Source: Erythrobacter litoralis (lineage in GTDB: Bacteria > Pseudomonadota > Alphaproteobacteria > Sphingomonadales > Sphingomonadaceae). From it: a DNA stretch of 64,000 nucleotides. The position numbers and the translations under genes are program-made. Within the stretch, counting starts at the first letter, position 1. The number at the start of each line of letters is the position of its first letter. Under the pieces are notes generated by a model that searched no databases, had not been told where the DNA came from, and was given only the letters and a program-made list of their open reading frames with translations. The DNA lies in assembly GCF_029760855.1 (NCBI RefSeq), contig NZ_SOSI01000003.1, positions 469,453-533,452 on the forward strand, written 5' to 3'. Below, in pieces: positions 52,613-60,501 of the stretch.

Positions 52613-53013
52613 GCGCGCCTGCCTTGCGCATCGCCGGCTATGCCGCCCTATTTGGCCGCAGCGACGGTGCGCGCGACACCATCCGCCCCGGCGCCTTTCG
52701 CCGCACGCTGGCGGAGCGGCGCGATCCCCTGCCGCTGTTCTGGCAGCACCGGCCGGACCAGCGGATCGGATGGGTCGAAACGGTCGGCGAGGATGGCCGC
52801 GGCCTGCGTATCGTCGCGATAATCGAAAACCCGGACGGCCGCGCCGCCAAATTGCTGCGCGAAAGGGCGGTGAACGGCCTCAGCTTCGGCTACCGCGCGC
52901 GGGCCTATCGCCGGACGCGGTCGGGTCGCGAACTGGCCGATATCGAACTGTTCGAGGTGAGCGTCGTCTCCCACCCCCTGCAACACGAAGCGCGCATCCA
53001 CTTCGTGACCTGA
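52609..53013 (+). CDS. GTA prohead protease (g4-like)
   Basis: A 134 aa HK97-family (U35) prohead protease that trims the capsid protein during maturation. It shows IAGYAALFGR, FWQHRPDQRIGW with the catalytic His, and the Ser in NGLSFGYRARAY, plus VSVVSHPLQHEARIHFV. At 134 aa it is shorter than the RcGTA protease (about 180), with the core intact. ATG overlaps the g3.5 stop. A terminator-like hairpin follows 27 bp later. Confidence 0.9.
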   Translation: MSAPALRIAGYAALFGRSDGARDTIRPGAFRRTLAERRDPLPLFWQHRPDQRIGWVETVGEDGRGLRIVAIIENPDGRAAKLLRERAVNGLSFGYRARAYRRTRSGRELADIELFEVSVVSHPLQHEARIHFVT

Positions 53014-53039
53014 GAATAGCCGAACTCCCGAATTTCCAC

Positions 53040-53062
53040 GCCGCCTTCCGGGCGGCTTTTTT
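53040..53062 (+). terminator. Terminator-like hairpin before the capsid gene
   Basis: GCCGCC (53040-53045), loop TTCCG, GGCGGC (53051-53056), then six T. It lies inside the GTA cluster between the protease and capsid genes, 28 bp before the capsid ATG. No separate promoter is visible after it, so read-through or antitermination is needed for the capsid to be made from the upstream promoter. Confidence 0.75.
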
Positions 53063-53089
53063 GTACCCCCAAGAAAGGTGAACACCCCG

Positions 53090-54253
53090 ATGGACATGAC
53101 TTTCAATCCCGCGCCGCAGATGCCCGCCGCCCCGGCGGATCCTGCTGCGGCCAGCTTCGATATCGTCGCCCGGCAGGACAAGGCCGAGATCGAGATCGCC
53201 GCGCTGCGCTCCGATGTCGAGGACGTGAAGCAGCGGGTCGACCGGATCGGGCGCGCCGCCGCCCGCCCCGCGCTCGCCGCTTCCGGTGAGACCGCCGCCG
53301 ACACCGCCGGTTTCGTCGACGGTTACCTGCGCACCGGCTCCACCGCCGAGATCAAGTCGATCAGCGGCGTGGTGCCGGCCGATGGCGGCTATGCCGTGCC
53401 GCGCCAGATCGATGCCATGATCGGCCGCGAACTGGTCGAGGTCAGTCCGATCCGCTCCATCGCGCAAGTCGTGCAGACCGGCAGCGCGGGCTATCGCAAG
53501 CTCGTCGCGACCGGCGGCATGGCGAGCGGCTGGGTCAGCGAGGCGGCTGGCCGACCTGAAACCGATACGCCCAACTTCGCCGAGATCGCCCCGCCGACGG
53601 GCGAGCTGTATGCCAATCCTGCGGCCAGCCAGGCGATGCTGGACGATGCGAGCTTCGATTTGGAAGCTTGGCTTGCCGGCGAGATCGCGATGGAATTCGC
53701 CCGGGCCGAGGGCGCAGCATTCGTCCATGGCAGCGGCGTCAACCAGCCCGAAGGGTTCCTAACCGCCCCGGCTTCCGCCTTGGCCGACGGCAACCGTCCG
53801 TTCGGGACGATGCAATATATCGGTTCGGGCGATGGCGCGGGTCTGGGAACCGCAGCGGAGATCGCGCTGATCGATCTCGTCCACACGCTCAGGGCCGGGC
53901 ACCGACAAGGCGCGCATTTCGTGATGAATTCGGCCACGCTGGCAGAGATCCGCAAGCTCAAAACGGACGACGGCGCGTTTCTATGGCAGCCGGGCCTCGT
54001 GGATGGACAGCCTGATCGCCTGCTCGGCTATCCAGTGGTCGAGGCGGAAGACATGCCCGATATCGCGGCCGGCAGCTTCCCGATCGCGTTCGGCAATTTC
54101 CGCCACGGCTATCTGATCGCGGAACGCAGCGCGACGCAGGTGCTGCGCGATCCCTTCACCAATAAGCCCTTCGTCCACTTCTACGCGACCAAACGCGTCG
54201 GTGGGCAGGTGCTCGATTCGAATGCGATCAAGCTTCTCAAGATCGAGGCCTGA
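53090..54253 (+). CDS. GTA major capsid protein (g5-like)
   Basis: A 387 aa HK97-fold capsid protein. About residues 20-95 form the coiled-coil scaffold-like segment (IVARQDKAEIEIAALRSDVEDV) expected to be cut by the g4 protease, and the mature part begins around STAEIKSISGVVPADGGYAVP (cleavage position inferred). Later SIAQVVQTGSAGYRKLV and LLGYPVVEAEDMP match phage capsids. ATG 53090 with AAAGG about 11 nt upstream; a GTG at 53078 is possible. It is flanked by hairpins on both sides. Confidence 0.93.
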   Translation: MDMTFNPAPQMPAAPADPAAASFDIVARQDKAEIEIAALRSDVEDVKQRVDRIGRAAARPALAASGETAADTAGFVDGYLRTGSTAEIKSISGVVPADGGYAVPRQIDAMIGRELVEVSPIRSIAQVVQTGSAGYRKLVATGGMASGWVSEAAGRPETDTPNFAEIAPPTGELYANPAASQAMLDDASFDLEAWLAGEIAMEFARAEGAAFVHGSGVNQPEGFLTAPASALADGNRPFGTMQYIGSGDGAGLGTAAEIALIDLVHTLRAGHRQGAHFVMNSATLAEIRKLKTDDGAFLWQPGLVDGQPDRLLGYPVVEAEDMPDIAAGSFPIAFGNFRHGYLIAERSATQVLRDPFTNKPFVHFYATKRVGGQVLDSNAIKLLKIEA

Positions 54254-54263
54254 TCCCGACCGG

Positions 54264-54304
54264 GCGGCGGCGGGCCTCCCCCTGGCCCGCCGCCGCTTCC
54301 TTTT
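54264..54304 (+). terminator. Terminator-like hairpin after the capsid gene
   Basis: GCGGCGGCGGGCC (54264-54276), loop TCCCCCT, GGCCCGCCGCCGC (54284-54296) is a perfect 13-bp stem, followed by TTCCTTTT. The stem is very strong; the T-run is interrupted. With the hairpin at 53040 it brackets the capsid gene. Confidence 0.65.
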
Positions 54305-54339
54305 ACCCTTCCCCCCTTATCGCCGAGGAGGCCGCGCAC

Positions 54340-54879
54340 ATGCGGGCAATCGAGATCCAGGCACCTTACGTCGCCGCCGCGCTCGCCGAACTGAAGCAAT
54401 GGCTGGCGATCACCACCACGCAGGACGACGCCCTGTTGGCGGACCTTGTCGCGGGCGCGCATTCCATGTGCCGGCGCTTTACCGGCACCTTTCCGCTGCA
54501 AACCATTGTCGCCGAAATACTGCCGGCGAGCGGTGACTGGCGCGCGCTGACGGCCCGGCCCTTTATGATGGTTCGCCGCGTCGTCGCGCTCGACGTTTAT
54601 GGCACGCCGCGCACCCTCGATGCGGACGCTTTCGCTATCGAACTAATCGCCGCAGGACTCGCCCGTTTTCGCTTGACGCATGCCGCCGTCGAGCCGCGCG
54701 TGGAAGTGACATACGATGCCGGTCTCGCCAGCGACTGGAGCCAACTCGACGAGGGGCTGCGGCACGGCATCGTGCGCTACGCCGCCGACCAGTATCGCCG
54801 CCGCGACCGTGCCGATGACGACCGGCCGCCGAGCGCCGTTTCCGCTTTGTGGCAACCCTGGCGCGAGATGCGGCTGTGA
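54340..54879 (+). CDS. GTA head-tail connector protein (g6-like)
   Basis: A 179 aa gp6-type head-tail adaptor. It begins RAIEIQAPYVAAALAELKQWL, a short helix pair that docks to the portal, continues with the VRRVVALDVYG beta part, and ends RYAADQYRRRDRADDDRPPSA. It joins the portal to the tail. The stop overlaps a GTG start of the following small frame. Confidence 0.88.
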   Translation: MRAIEIQAPYVAAALAELKQWLAITTTQDDALLADLVAGAHSMCRRFTGTFPLQTIVAEILPASGDWRALTARPFMMVRRVVALDVYGTPRTLDADAFAIELIAAGLARFRLTHAAVEPRVEVTYDAGLASDWSQLDEGLRHGIVRYAADQYRRRDRADDDRPPSAVSALWQPWREMRL

Positions 54880-55040
54880 CGCCCGCCGATGCCGGGTTCG
54901 CCGCCCTCGCCCGCGCGCTCCACGCAAAAGCCGAGCGACTGGCATTGGCGCATGGCGAGGCGCTGCGGCGCGGCCGCGAAGGCTACGGCCCCCGCGATGC
55001 GCGCCTCCTCTGGCCTCTATTTTCCGAAAGGACGAAATGA
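54876..55040 (+). CDS. Small GTA protein at the g7 position
   Basis: A 54 aa helical protein (MTPADAGFAALARALHAKAE...), starting GTG at 54876 overlapping the g6 stop and ending in an ATGA overlap with g8. In RcGTA, g7 encodes a head-closure (stopper) protein of about 110 aa. This frame is half that size and shows no beta-barrel adaptor sequence, so it either replaces g7 or is a fragment. The double overlap supports real translation. Confidence 0.6.
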   Translation: MTPADAGFAALARALHAKAERLALAHGEALRRGREGYGPRDARLLWPLFSERTK

Positions 55041-55468
55041 TGGAAAGCGCCTTTCGCACCACGCTGCTGGAATGGCTGCGCGCCGATCCCGTGCTCGCCC
55101 GGGCGCTCAACGCCATTTCGGAGGATGGCCCGGCGGCCGCACCCGCCCCGCAGCTTTCCATCGTCACCAGTGCGGCGGCGGAATGGGGCGGCAAGACCGA
55201 GCGCGGCCGCGAGGTTCGCATCGCCCTCGAACTGATCGACCGGATCGATACGCCCGGCCCGACGCAGGCGCTCGCCGAAGCGATCGAGCGCCGGATCGCC
55301 ACGATCGCACCGCAGCAGGACGGTTTCCGCATCGTCGTCACCCGCTTCCTGCGCAGCCGGGTGGAACGCCGCCCGCGATCCCTGCGCGCCATCCTGCTCG
55401 AATACAGTTTCCGCCTTCTCGAAACCGCCGCGGCCCGTCCCGCGCCTCTTATGGAGACCCCGTTATGA
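55037..55468 (+). CDS. GTA tail terminator protein (g8-like)
   Basis: A 143 aa DUF3168-type protein that caps the tail tube and joins it to the head. It shows FRTTLLEWLRADPVLARALN and the EVRIALELIDRIDTPGP beta part. The first ATG overlaps the preceding stop; the second ATG at 55040 is an alternative. The stop overlaps the g9 start (ATGA). Confidence 0.85.
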   Translation: MMESAFRTTLLEWLRADPVLARALNAISEDGPAAAPAPQLSIVTSAAAEWGGKTERGREVRIALELIDRIDTPGPTQALAEAIERRIATIAPQQDGFRIVVTRFLRSRVERRPRSLRAILLEYSFRLLETAAARPAPLMETPL

Positions 55469-55872
55469 CTGCCCAATCCGGCGCCGCCTTCCTGCTCAAG
55501 ATCGGCGACGGTGCCTCGCCCACCGCCTACGAGACGGTTGCAGGCCTGCGCACGACGCAGATGACCATCAATGGCGACACCGTCGTCGTGACTCACAAGG
55601 AAAGCGGCGGCTGGCGCGAACTGTTGTCCGGCGCGGGTACGCGCAGCGTTTCGGTCAGCGCCTCGGGCATCTTCCTCGGCTCCGAGGCGGAGAACCGGGT
55701 GCGCGCCCATGCCTTGTCCGGCGCGCTCGACGCCTACGAACTCTCCTTCGAGGACGGCGCAAAGATGCGCGGCGCGTTCCTCGTGCAGCGGCTCGACTAT
55801 TCCGGCGACTTCAACGGCGAGCGTACCTATTCGATGCAGCTCGAAAGCTCAGGCGAAGTGGTGCCCGCATGA
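55465..55872 (+). CDS. GTA major tail tube protein (g9-like)
   Basis: A 135 aa tail tube protein of the TP901-1/RcGTA type. It has AAFLLKIGDGASPTAYETVAGL, GWRELLSGAG, and FLGSEAENRVRAHALSGALDAYEL, the beta-sandwich sequence of GTA and siphophage tubes. Starts in an ATGA overlap with g8 and ends in one with g10. Confidence 0.9.
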   Translation: MTAQSGAAFLLKIGDGASPTAYETVAGLRTTQMTINGDTVVVTHKESGGWRELLSGAGTRSVSVSASGIFLGSEAENRVRAHALSGALDAYELSFEDGAKMRGAFLVQRLDYSGDFNGERTYSMQLESSGEVVPA

Positions 55873-56174
55873 GCAATCCGGCGCGCGGCGAAGCACATAT
55901 CCATATCGAGGGTCGAGAGATTCTTCTGCGCCCCACTTTCGATGCGCTGGTGCAGGCGGAGGAAGAACTCGGTCCGCTCCTGGCGCTCGTCGAACGGGCA
56001 GGCGAGGGTCAGCTCAAACTGTCCGAAATCGCCGCGCTGTTCTGGCACTGCGCCGTTCCGCGTGAGGTCGCCAGCCGCGAGGCGATCGGAAAAGCCGTGC
56101 TCGCTATGGGCCTTGCACAGTCCGCCAAGCCGCTACGCGCCCTGCTCTGCGAAATCCTGCGCGGGACAGGGTGA
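55869..56174 (+). CDS. GTA tail assembly chaperone, g10-like
   Basis: A 101 aa protein of the gene-transfer-agent family DUF3356-like group (GEAHIHIEGREILLRPTFDALVQAEEELG), which corresponds to a tail assembly chaperone in RcGTA. It works with g10.1 on the tape measure. It overlaps both neighbours by 4 bp. Confidence 0.85.
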   Translation: MSNPARGEAHIHIEGREILLRPTFDALVQAEEELGPLLALVERAGEGQLKLSEIAALFWHCAVPREVASREAIGKAVLAMGLAQSAKPLRALLCEILRGTG

Positions 56175-56365
56175 CTGCCTTCGCAACGCAGGCGGCGAGA
56201 TTGGCGGACCACGCCGCGCGCAGCCTCGGCTGGACGCCCGATACCTTCTGGAATGCGACGCCGTCCGAACTCGCCGCCTCGCTGCATTCGGACGACACCG
56301 AAAGCACCGCCCCGCCCTCACGCGAGCGGATCGCGGCGATGATCGAAAGGGACAGACATGACTGA
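56171..56365 (+). CDS. GTA tail assembly chaperone partner, g10.1-like
   Basis: A 64 aa helical protein (FATQAARLADHAARSLGWTPDTFWNATPSEL) that matches the small rcc01693/DUF2376-like tail chaperone frame in position and sequence pattern. GTG start at 56171 overlaps the g10 stop (GTGA). No frameshift slippery sequence was seen; the two chaperones are separate genes here. Confidence 0.8.
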   Translation: MTAFATQAARLADHAARSLGWTPDTFWNATPSELAASLHSDDTESTAPPSRERIAAMIERDRHD

Positions 56366-56948
56366 CGACCTCGACGAACTGATGGTCTCCGTGCGCGCCG
56401 ATACGCGCGGCTTCGCGCAGGATATCGGAAAGATGAAGAACGATTTCGACGGCACGCTCCTGTCCGCTTTCGACAAGGCGGGCGGCGTATTGGAGAAGGG
56501 CCTACTTTCGGCGCTGAAAAAAGGAAGCCTCGGGTTCGAAGACCTGAAGCGCATGGCCCTTTCCGTGATTGACGAGATCGCGGGTCAGGCGCTCCGTTCG
56601 GGCATCGGCGACTTATTGGGAGGCATCGGCAAACCCGGCGGAGGTGCCGCCGGTTCACCGCTCGGCGCGCTGGGTTCGCTGGCATCGTCCCTTCTCGGTT
56701 TGCCGGGACGCGCCACCGGCGGGCTCGTCGCGCCGGACAGACCGTATCTTGTCGGCGAGCGCGGGCCCGAACTGTTCGTGCCGACAAGCGCGGGCCGGGT
56801 CGAGGCAAACGGGCCCGGCACCGCGATGCGCAACGATGTGCGGGTCGCGATCAATCTCGCCCAGCCGCGCGGAACCGACGCACCGGCAGCGCTGCAACGC
56901 TCCTCGCGGCAGGTGGCGAGCGCCGTTCGCCGGGCCCTTTCCCGCTGA
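56358..56948 (+). CDS. GTA tape measure protein (g11-like)
   Basis: A 196 aa protein, very short for a tape measure, which sets tail length. The N-terminal half is helical (LMVSVRADTRGFAQDIGKMKNDF), the middle is Gly-rich and hydrophobic (GIGDLLGGIGKPGGG), and the end shows the common tape-measure sequence ATGGLVAPDRPYLVGERGPELFVP. The RcGTA counterpart is about 219 aa, so a similarly short tail is expected. Confidence 0.87.
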   Translation: MTDDLDELMVSVRADTRGFAQDIGKMKNDFDGTLLSAFDKAGGVLEKGLLSALKKGSLGFEDLKRMALSVIDEIAGQALRSGIGDLLGGIGKPGGGAAGSPLGALGSLASSLLGLPGRATGGLVAPDRPYLVGERGPELFVPTSAGRVEANGPGTAMRNDVRVAINLAQPRGTDAPAALQRSSRQVASAVRRALSR

Positions 56949-56966
56949 TCATTCAAGGAACACACC

Positions 56967-59273
56967 ATGGCATTCTGGCTCGCGACGCAGCGTGACGGGC
57001 AATATTCGGACTGGATCAAGCGGTTCGATCCGCGCTTCTGGTCCGTGAATTTCCCTCGCCCCATGATGGCAAGCGTGGTTTCGACCGGCCCCGAAAGTCT
57101 TCGCGTCGACTGCGAATTCCTCAGGAAGAATGATCTCGCAGGCCTGATCTGGGATAGCGTGGACACGCTCGATCATCCGCTGCTCGCATACGAGACGCAG
57201 CGCGATTATTCGCACTGCATCCTGAGCTTTCGGTGGCGCTCGCAGGGGTTGGTCGCTCTCGATCAGCCCCATGGCCCGACGCTGACGATCGAAGGGGCGG
57301 ACAGTACCGGACATAAGCGATCATGGTATGTGCGGCTGTGGAACTACGCTTCGGGATCGCCGCAGGATGCGACGATCGAATTGCCGTTCTCGTGTTTGAG
57401 GGCGGGATATGACGGTTCGGGTGAGACGGTGGATGTCCATGCCATCGACCGGATGTTTATCTCCCTCGTCCCGCAGGGCTACGATCCTGCGTCGTTGGAA
57501 ACCTTGCCGTCGCGCGTGAATGGATGGGTCGAGCTGAGCGAGATCGATTGCCAGGGCGACCGGGCCATGCTGTCGACCGGAGCGGTCATGCTGCCTGCCC
57601 ATGGCGAGCGGATGGCGACGGCATACGACGACAGCTTCAACCAGACGCCGGCGCGCCTGATCCGGACGATCGAGGGGCTCGGCTATCGCGGGCGGATCGT
57701 CCATTATGTCGGGATGAGCCACTACTATCGCATCCGCAGCGATAGGATGGAAATTCAATATAGCGGCGAATTGTGTGCGCCTGCGGCGGCTTGGCACCTC
57801 GATTTCTTTCAACGTGCGATCGCCGCAGAATTCGAACCGATCATTTCGCTGTCCTACGAGGTTCTCGCACAGAATTGCCCGAACTGGTGGCAACAACGCA
57901 CGCATGACGGAACATTCGCGCGGACGGGGTGGGATCCCCCTTCGGCCCTGCTGTCGCCGGTCAATCCGAACGTGATGAATTTTCTCGCATCGATCGCCCG
58001 CCAATTCGTCGCGTTGCTGGAAGATGCGGGCGGCAGGGTCCTGTTCCAGATTGGCGAACCGTGGTGGTGGGTCATGCCCGATACCTTCGCTCCGTGCCTT
58101 TACGATGCGCAGGCGAAGCTTGCCTGGGGCGCTGACCGCGCGATCATTTCCGATATGCGCCGGCCGATGGACGCCTCGCAGATCGCTCTGCTGGAGAAGG
58201 CGGGCGCAGCGCTGGCGGCATCGACGGCGGACCTTGCGCAGGCGGTGCGCGATGCTGCGCAGGGTCCGGCCGAGATCTTGCTGCTCGCCTTCACCCCGAC
58301 CGTGCTCGACGAGGCTATGCCGGAACTGCACCGTGCGAACCTGCCGACCGGCTGGCGCTACCCCGCCTTCGATCGCTTACAACTCGAAGATTACGATTGG
58401 CTTGTCCAGGGAGCGGACGGGGCACGGCGGCGTGGATTAGAATTCGCGACCGAAAAACTCGGCTACCCCGTCGATCGGCAGGACTACTTCGCCGGGTTCG
58501 TTCTCGAACCGGAAAAATCCGACACATTCTGGCCGCGCATCGACCGCGCGCTCGACGAGGCGGCGAAACGCGGCGTTGCCGACCGCTACGTATGGGCACT
58601 GCCGCAGGTTTGCCGCGACGGATACACGCGCTTCCCCCTAGCGAGAGACGATACGATGCAAGCTTTCGACGACGTTTCCTACCCCCTCGCGCTCGGCCGC
58701 GATGCCTCGGTCAGCCCCGAATTCTCGACCATCGTCGCCGTCACGGCATCGGGTCACGAGCGCCGCAACGCATTATGGTCGGACGCGCGGATGCGGTACG
58801 ATGTCGGCCCGGGCATTCGGTCGGAAAAAGAACTAGTCGTGTTGCTCGAATTTTTCCGCGCCCGGTTCGGTCCGGCGCGCGGGTTCCGGCTCCGCGACCC
58901 TTACGATCATCGCTCGTGTCATGCCGATGAAGAACCTGCCGCGACGGACCAGCTGATCGCGACAGGTGACGGACTGCGGGACACTTTCGTTCTCTCCAAA
59001 ACCTACCATACCCAGATCCGCTCGATTACGCGCCCTGTGCCGGGATCGATCAGAATTGCGGTGGACGGAAAGGCAGCGACCGGATGGACGCATCTCGGCA
59101 GCGGGAAGATCCGCTTCGATAGCCCGCCTGTAATGGGTGCAGCGGTAAGCGCGGGTTTTCTGTTCGATGTCCCCGTTCGCTTCGCCGAAGATCGACTCGA
59201 TATCAGCGGTGTCTCTTTTGCAGCCGGCGAAGTGCCTTCCGTGCCGTTGGTCGAAATTCGGGAAGTGGCATGA
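56967..59273 (+). CDS. GTA distal tail protein: DUF2460 module fused to a large N-terminal extension
   Basis: A 768 aa protein. Residues about 565-768 are the g12/DUF2460 distal tail module (FDDVSYPLALGRDASVSPEF, RYDVGPGIRSEKELVVLLEFF, GFRLRDPYDHRS), equal to RcGTA g12 (about 210 aa). The other 565 residues have no counterpart in RcGTA g12. About 1-205 look like a beta-sandwich (RSWYVRLWNYASGSPQDATI), and about 225-555 look like an alpha/beta barrel with aromatic stretches (NCPNWWQQRTHDG, FQIGEPWWWVMPD with Glu364). Glycan binding or cutting at the tail tip is inferred. ATG 56967, 18 bp after the tape measure. Confidence 0.85.
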   Translation: MAFWLATQRDGQYSDWIKRFDPRFWSVNFPRPMMASVVSTGPESLRVDCEFLRKNDLAGLIWDSVDTLDHPLLAYETQRDYSHCILSFRWRSQGLVALDQPHGPTLTIEGADSTGHKRSWYVRLWNYASGSPQDATIELPFSCLRAGYDGSGETVDVHAIDRMFISLVPQGYDPASLETLPSRVNGWVELSEIDCQGDRAMLSTGAVMLPAHGERMATAYDDSFNQTPARLIRTIEGLGYRGRIVHYVGMSHYYRIRSDRMEIQYSGELCAPAAAWHLDFFQRAIAAEFEPIISLSYEVLAQNCPNWWQQRTHDGTFARTGWDPPSALLSPVNPNVMNFLASIARQFVALLEDAGGRVLFQIGEPWWWVMPDTFAPCLYDAQAKLAWGADRAIISDMRRPMDASQIALLEKAGAALAASTADLAQAVRDAAQGPAEILLLAFTPTVLDEAMPELHRANLPTGWRYPAFDRLQLEDYDWLVQGADGARRRGLEFATEKLGYPVDRQDYFAGFVLEPEKSDTFWPRIDRALDEAAKRGVADRYVWALPQVCRDGYTRFPLARDDTMQAFDDVSYPLALGRDASVSPEFSTIVAVTASGHERRNALWSDARMRYDVGPGIRSEKELVVLLEFFRARFGPARGFRLRDPYDHRSCHADEEPAATDQLIATGDGLRDTFVLSKTYHTQIRSITRPVPGSIRIAVDGKAATGWTHLGSGKIRFDSPPVMGAAVSAGFLFDVPVRFAEDRLDISGVSFAAGEVPSVPLVEIREVA

Positions 59274-60088
59274 GCCGTGTGTTCTTCGCGGCCGATCTCG
59301 ATACGGCTGCAAGCTGGTGGCGTATCTATCGCACGGATGGCGTCGCGCTTGCCTTTACCACTCATGATCGGGATCTGTGGTTCGAAGGGCATCTGCATCG
59401 TGCAGCGCCCGGCCTGTTACCATCCGCCATCCGGCGGACGATCGACCTTTCCGACGACGAGGCGGAAGTCGACGGCGCCCTGTCCCACGATACGATCACA
59501 TCCGCAGATATTGCCACCGGCAAGTATGACGGGGCAGGGATCGAGATGGGAATCGTCGATTGGGAGACACTCGAAACCGCATCGCTTTACGCCGGCTCGA
59601 TCGACAGCGTCGCGCAGGACTCCGATACGTTCTCGGCTCGGTTGAAGTCGGTCAAATCCGTCTTGGCGATTGATACCGTCCCACGAACCAGTCCGACCTG
59701 CCGGGCGGAGTTCTGCGGGCCCGGATGTTCCCTGTCACCGGAACGCTTCCGACGCCGTGCACGGGTTTCCAGACTCGATGCAGAAGGGGGGCGAGTCTGG
59801 CTTTCCATCGCGGACCCCGGCCGTTTCGAATACGGTACGCTTCGCTGGATCGACGGTCCGCATTCGGGGAGGACCGTGACGATCCTTTCCCTCGAAAGTG
59901 ACGGCGCCTTCATGCTCGACACTTTGTTAGATAAGGCATCGGCACCGGGCGACCGAGCGATCCTGCACGAAGGCTGCGACAAGACGATTTCGACATGCGC
60001 GCGGCGGTTTGACAACGCGAAGAACTTCCGGGGTGAACCGCACCTTCCCGGAAACGATCTCCTAGCGCAGTATCCTCAGCCGCGATGA
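59270..60088 (+). CDS. GTA hub protein, DUF2163 type (g13-like)
   Basis: A 272 aa hub protein (DUF2163 with BR0599-like C-terminus) at the tail tip. It opens VFFAADLDTAASWWRIYRTDGVALAFTTHD across the DUF2163 start and has cysteines in CRAEFCGPGC and EGCDKTISTC, the pattern that in lambda gpL-like hub proteins binds an iron-sulfur cluster. It ends FRGEPHLPGNDLL. ATG overlaps the preceding stop; its own stop overlaps g14. Confidence 0.9.
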   Translation: MSRVFFAADLDTAASWWRIYRTDGVALAFTTHDRDLWFEGHLHRAAPGLLPSAIRRTIDLSDDEAEVDGALSHDTITSADIATGKYDGAGIEMGIVDWETLETASLYAGSIDSVAQDSDTFSARLKSVKSVLAIDTVPRTSPTCRAEFCGPGCSLSPERFRRRARVSRLDAEGGRVWLSIADPGRFEYGTLRWIDGPHSGRTVTILSLESDGAFMLDTLLDKASAPGDRAILHEGCDKTISTCARRFDNAKNFRGEPHLPGNDLLAQYPQPR

Positions 60089-60498
60089 CCATGTTCGCAG
60101 CGCGGTTCGCGCAAGCGGCCGAGCGGCTGGTCGGCTCTCCCTATCGGTTGCATGGCCGTGATCCTCGAACGGGCATCGATTGCGTCGGGCTCGTTCTCGA
60201 AGCGATGCGGGCTGGCGGGCGAAAGCCGATCGATCTTCCGGCCTATGGACTCCGCAACCGGACCATAAGCCCCTTCCTCGTTTTTGCGGATAGAAACGGC
60301 TTTAGTCCATCGAGCGGTGGCGAGGAAAGAGGCGATCTTCTGCTGTTTGCAACGGGGCCTGCCCAGCATCACCTTGCCATTGCGCTGAACGCCGGAGCGA
60401 TCGCTCATGCGCATGCCGGCTTGCGCAAGACCATTCGGCAAATTCCCCCGGAAACCTGGACGCGGATAGCCCGGTGGCGGCCGCGCGAAATGGAGTAA
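60085..60498 (+). CDS. GTA NlpC/P60 peptidase (g14-like)
   Basis: A 137 aa cysteine peptidase expected to cut peptidoglycan cross-links at tail entry. The catalytic Cys is in TGIDCVGLVLEAM, the His in QHHLAIALN, and the segment AHAHAGLRKTIRQIP follows as in phage P60 enzymes. ATGA overlap with g13. The DNA-delivery role follows from the RcGTA homologue. Confidence 0.9.
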   Translation: MTMFAARFAQAAERLVGSPYRLHGRDPRTGIDCVGLVLEAMRAGGRKPIDLPAYGLRNRTISPFLVFADRNGFSPSSGGEERGDLLLFATGPAQHHLAIALNAGAIAHAHAGLRKTIRQIPPETWTRIARWRPREME

Positions 60499-60501
60499 CC
60501 C

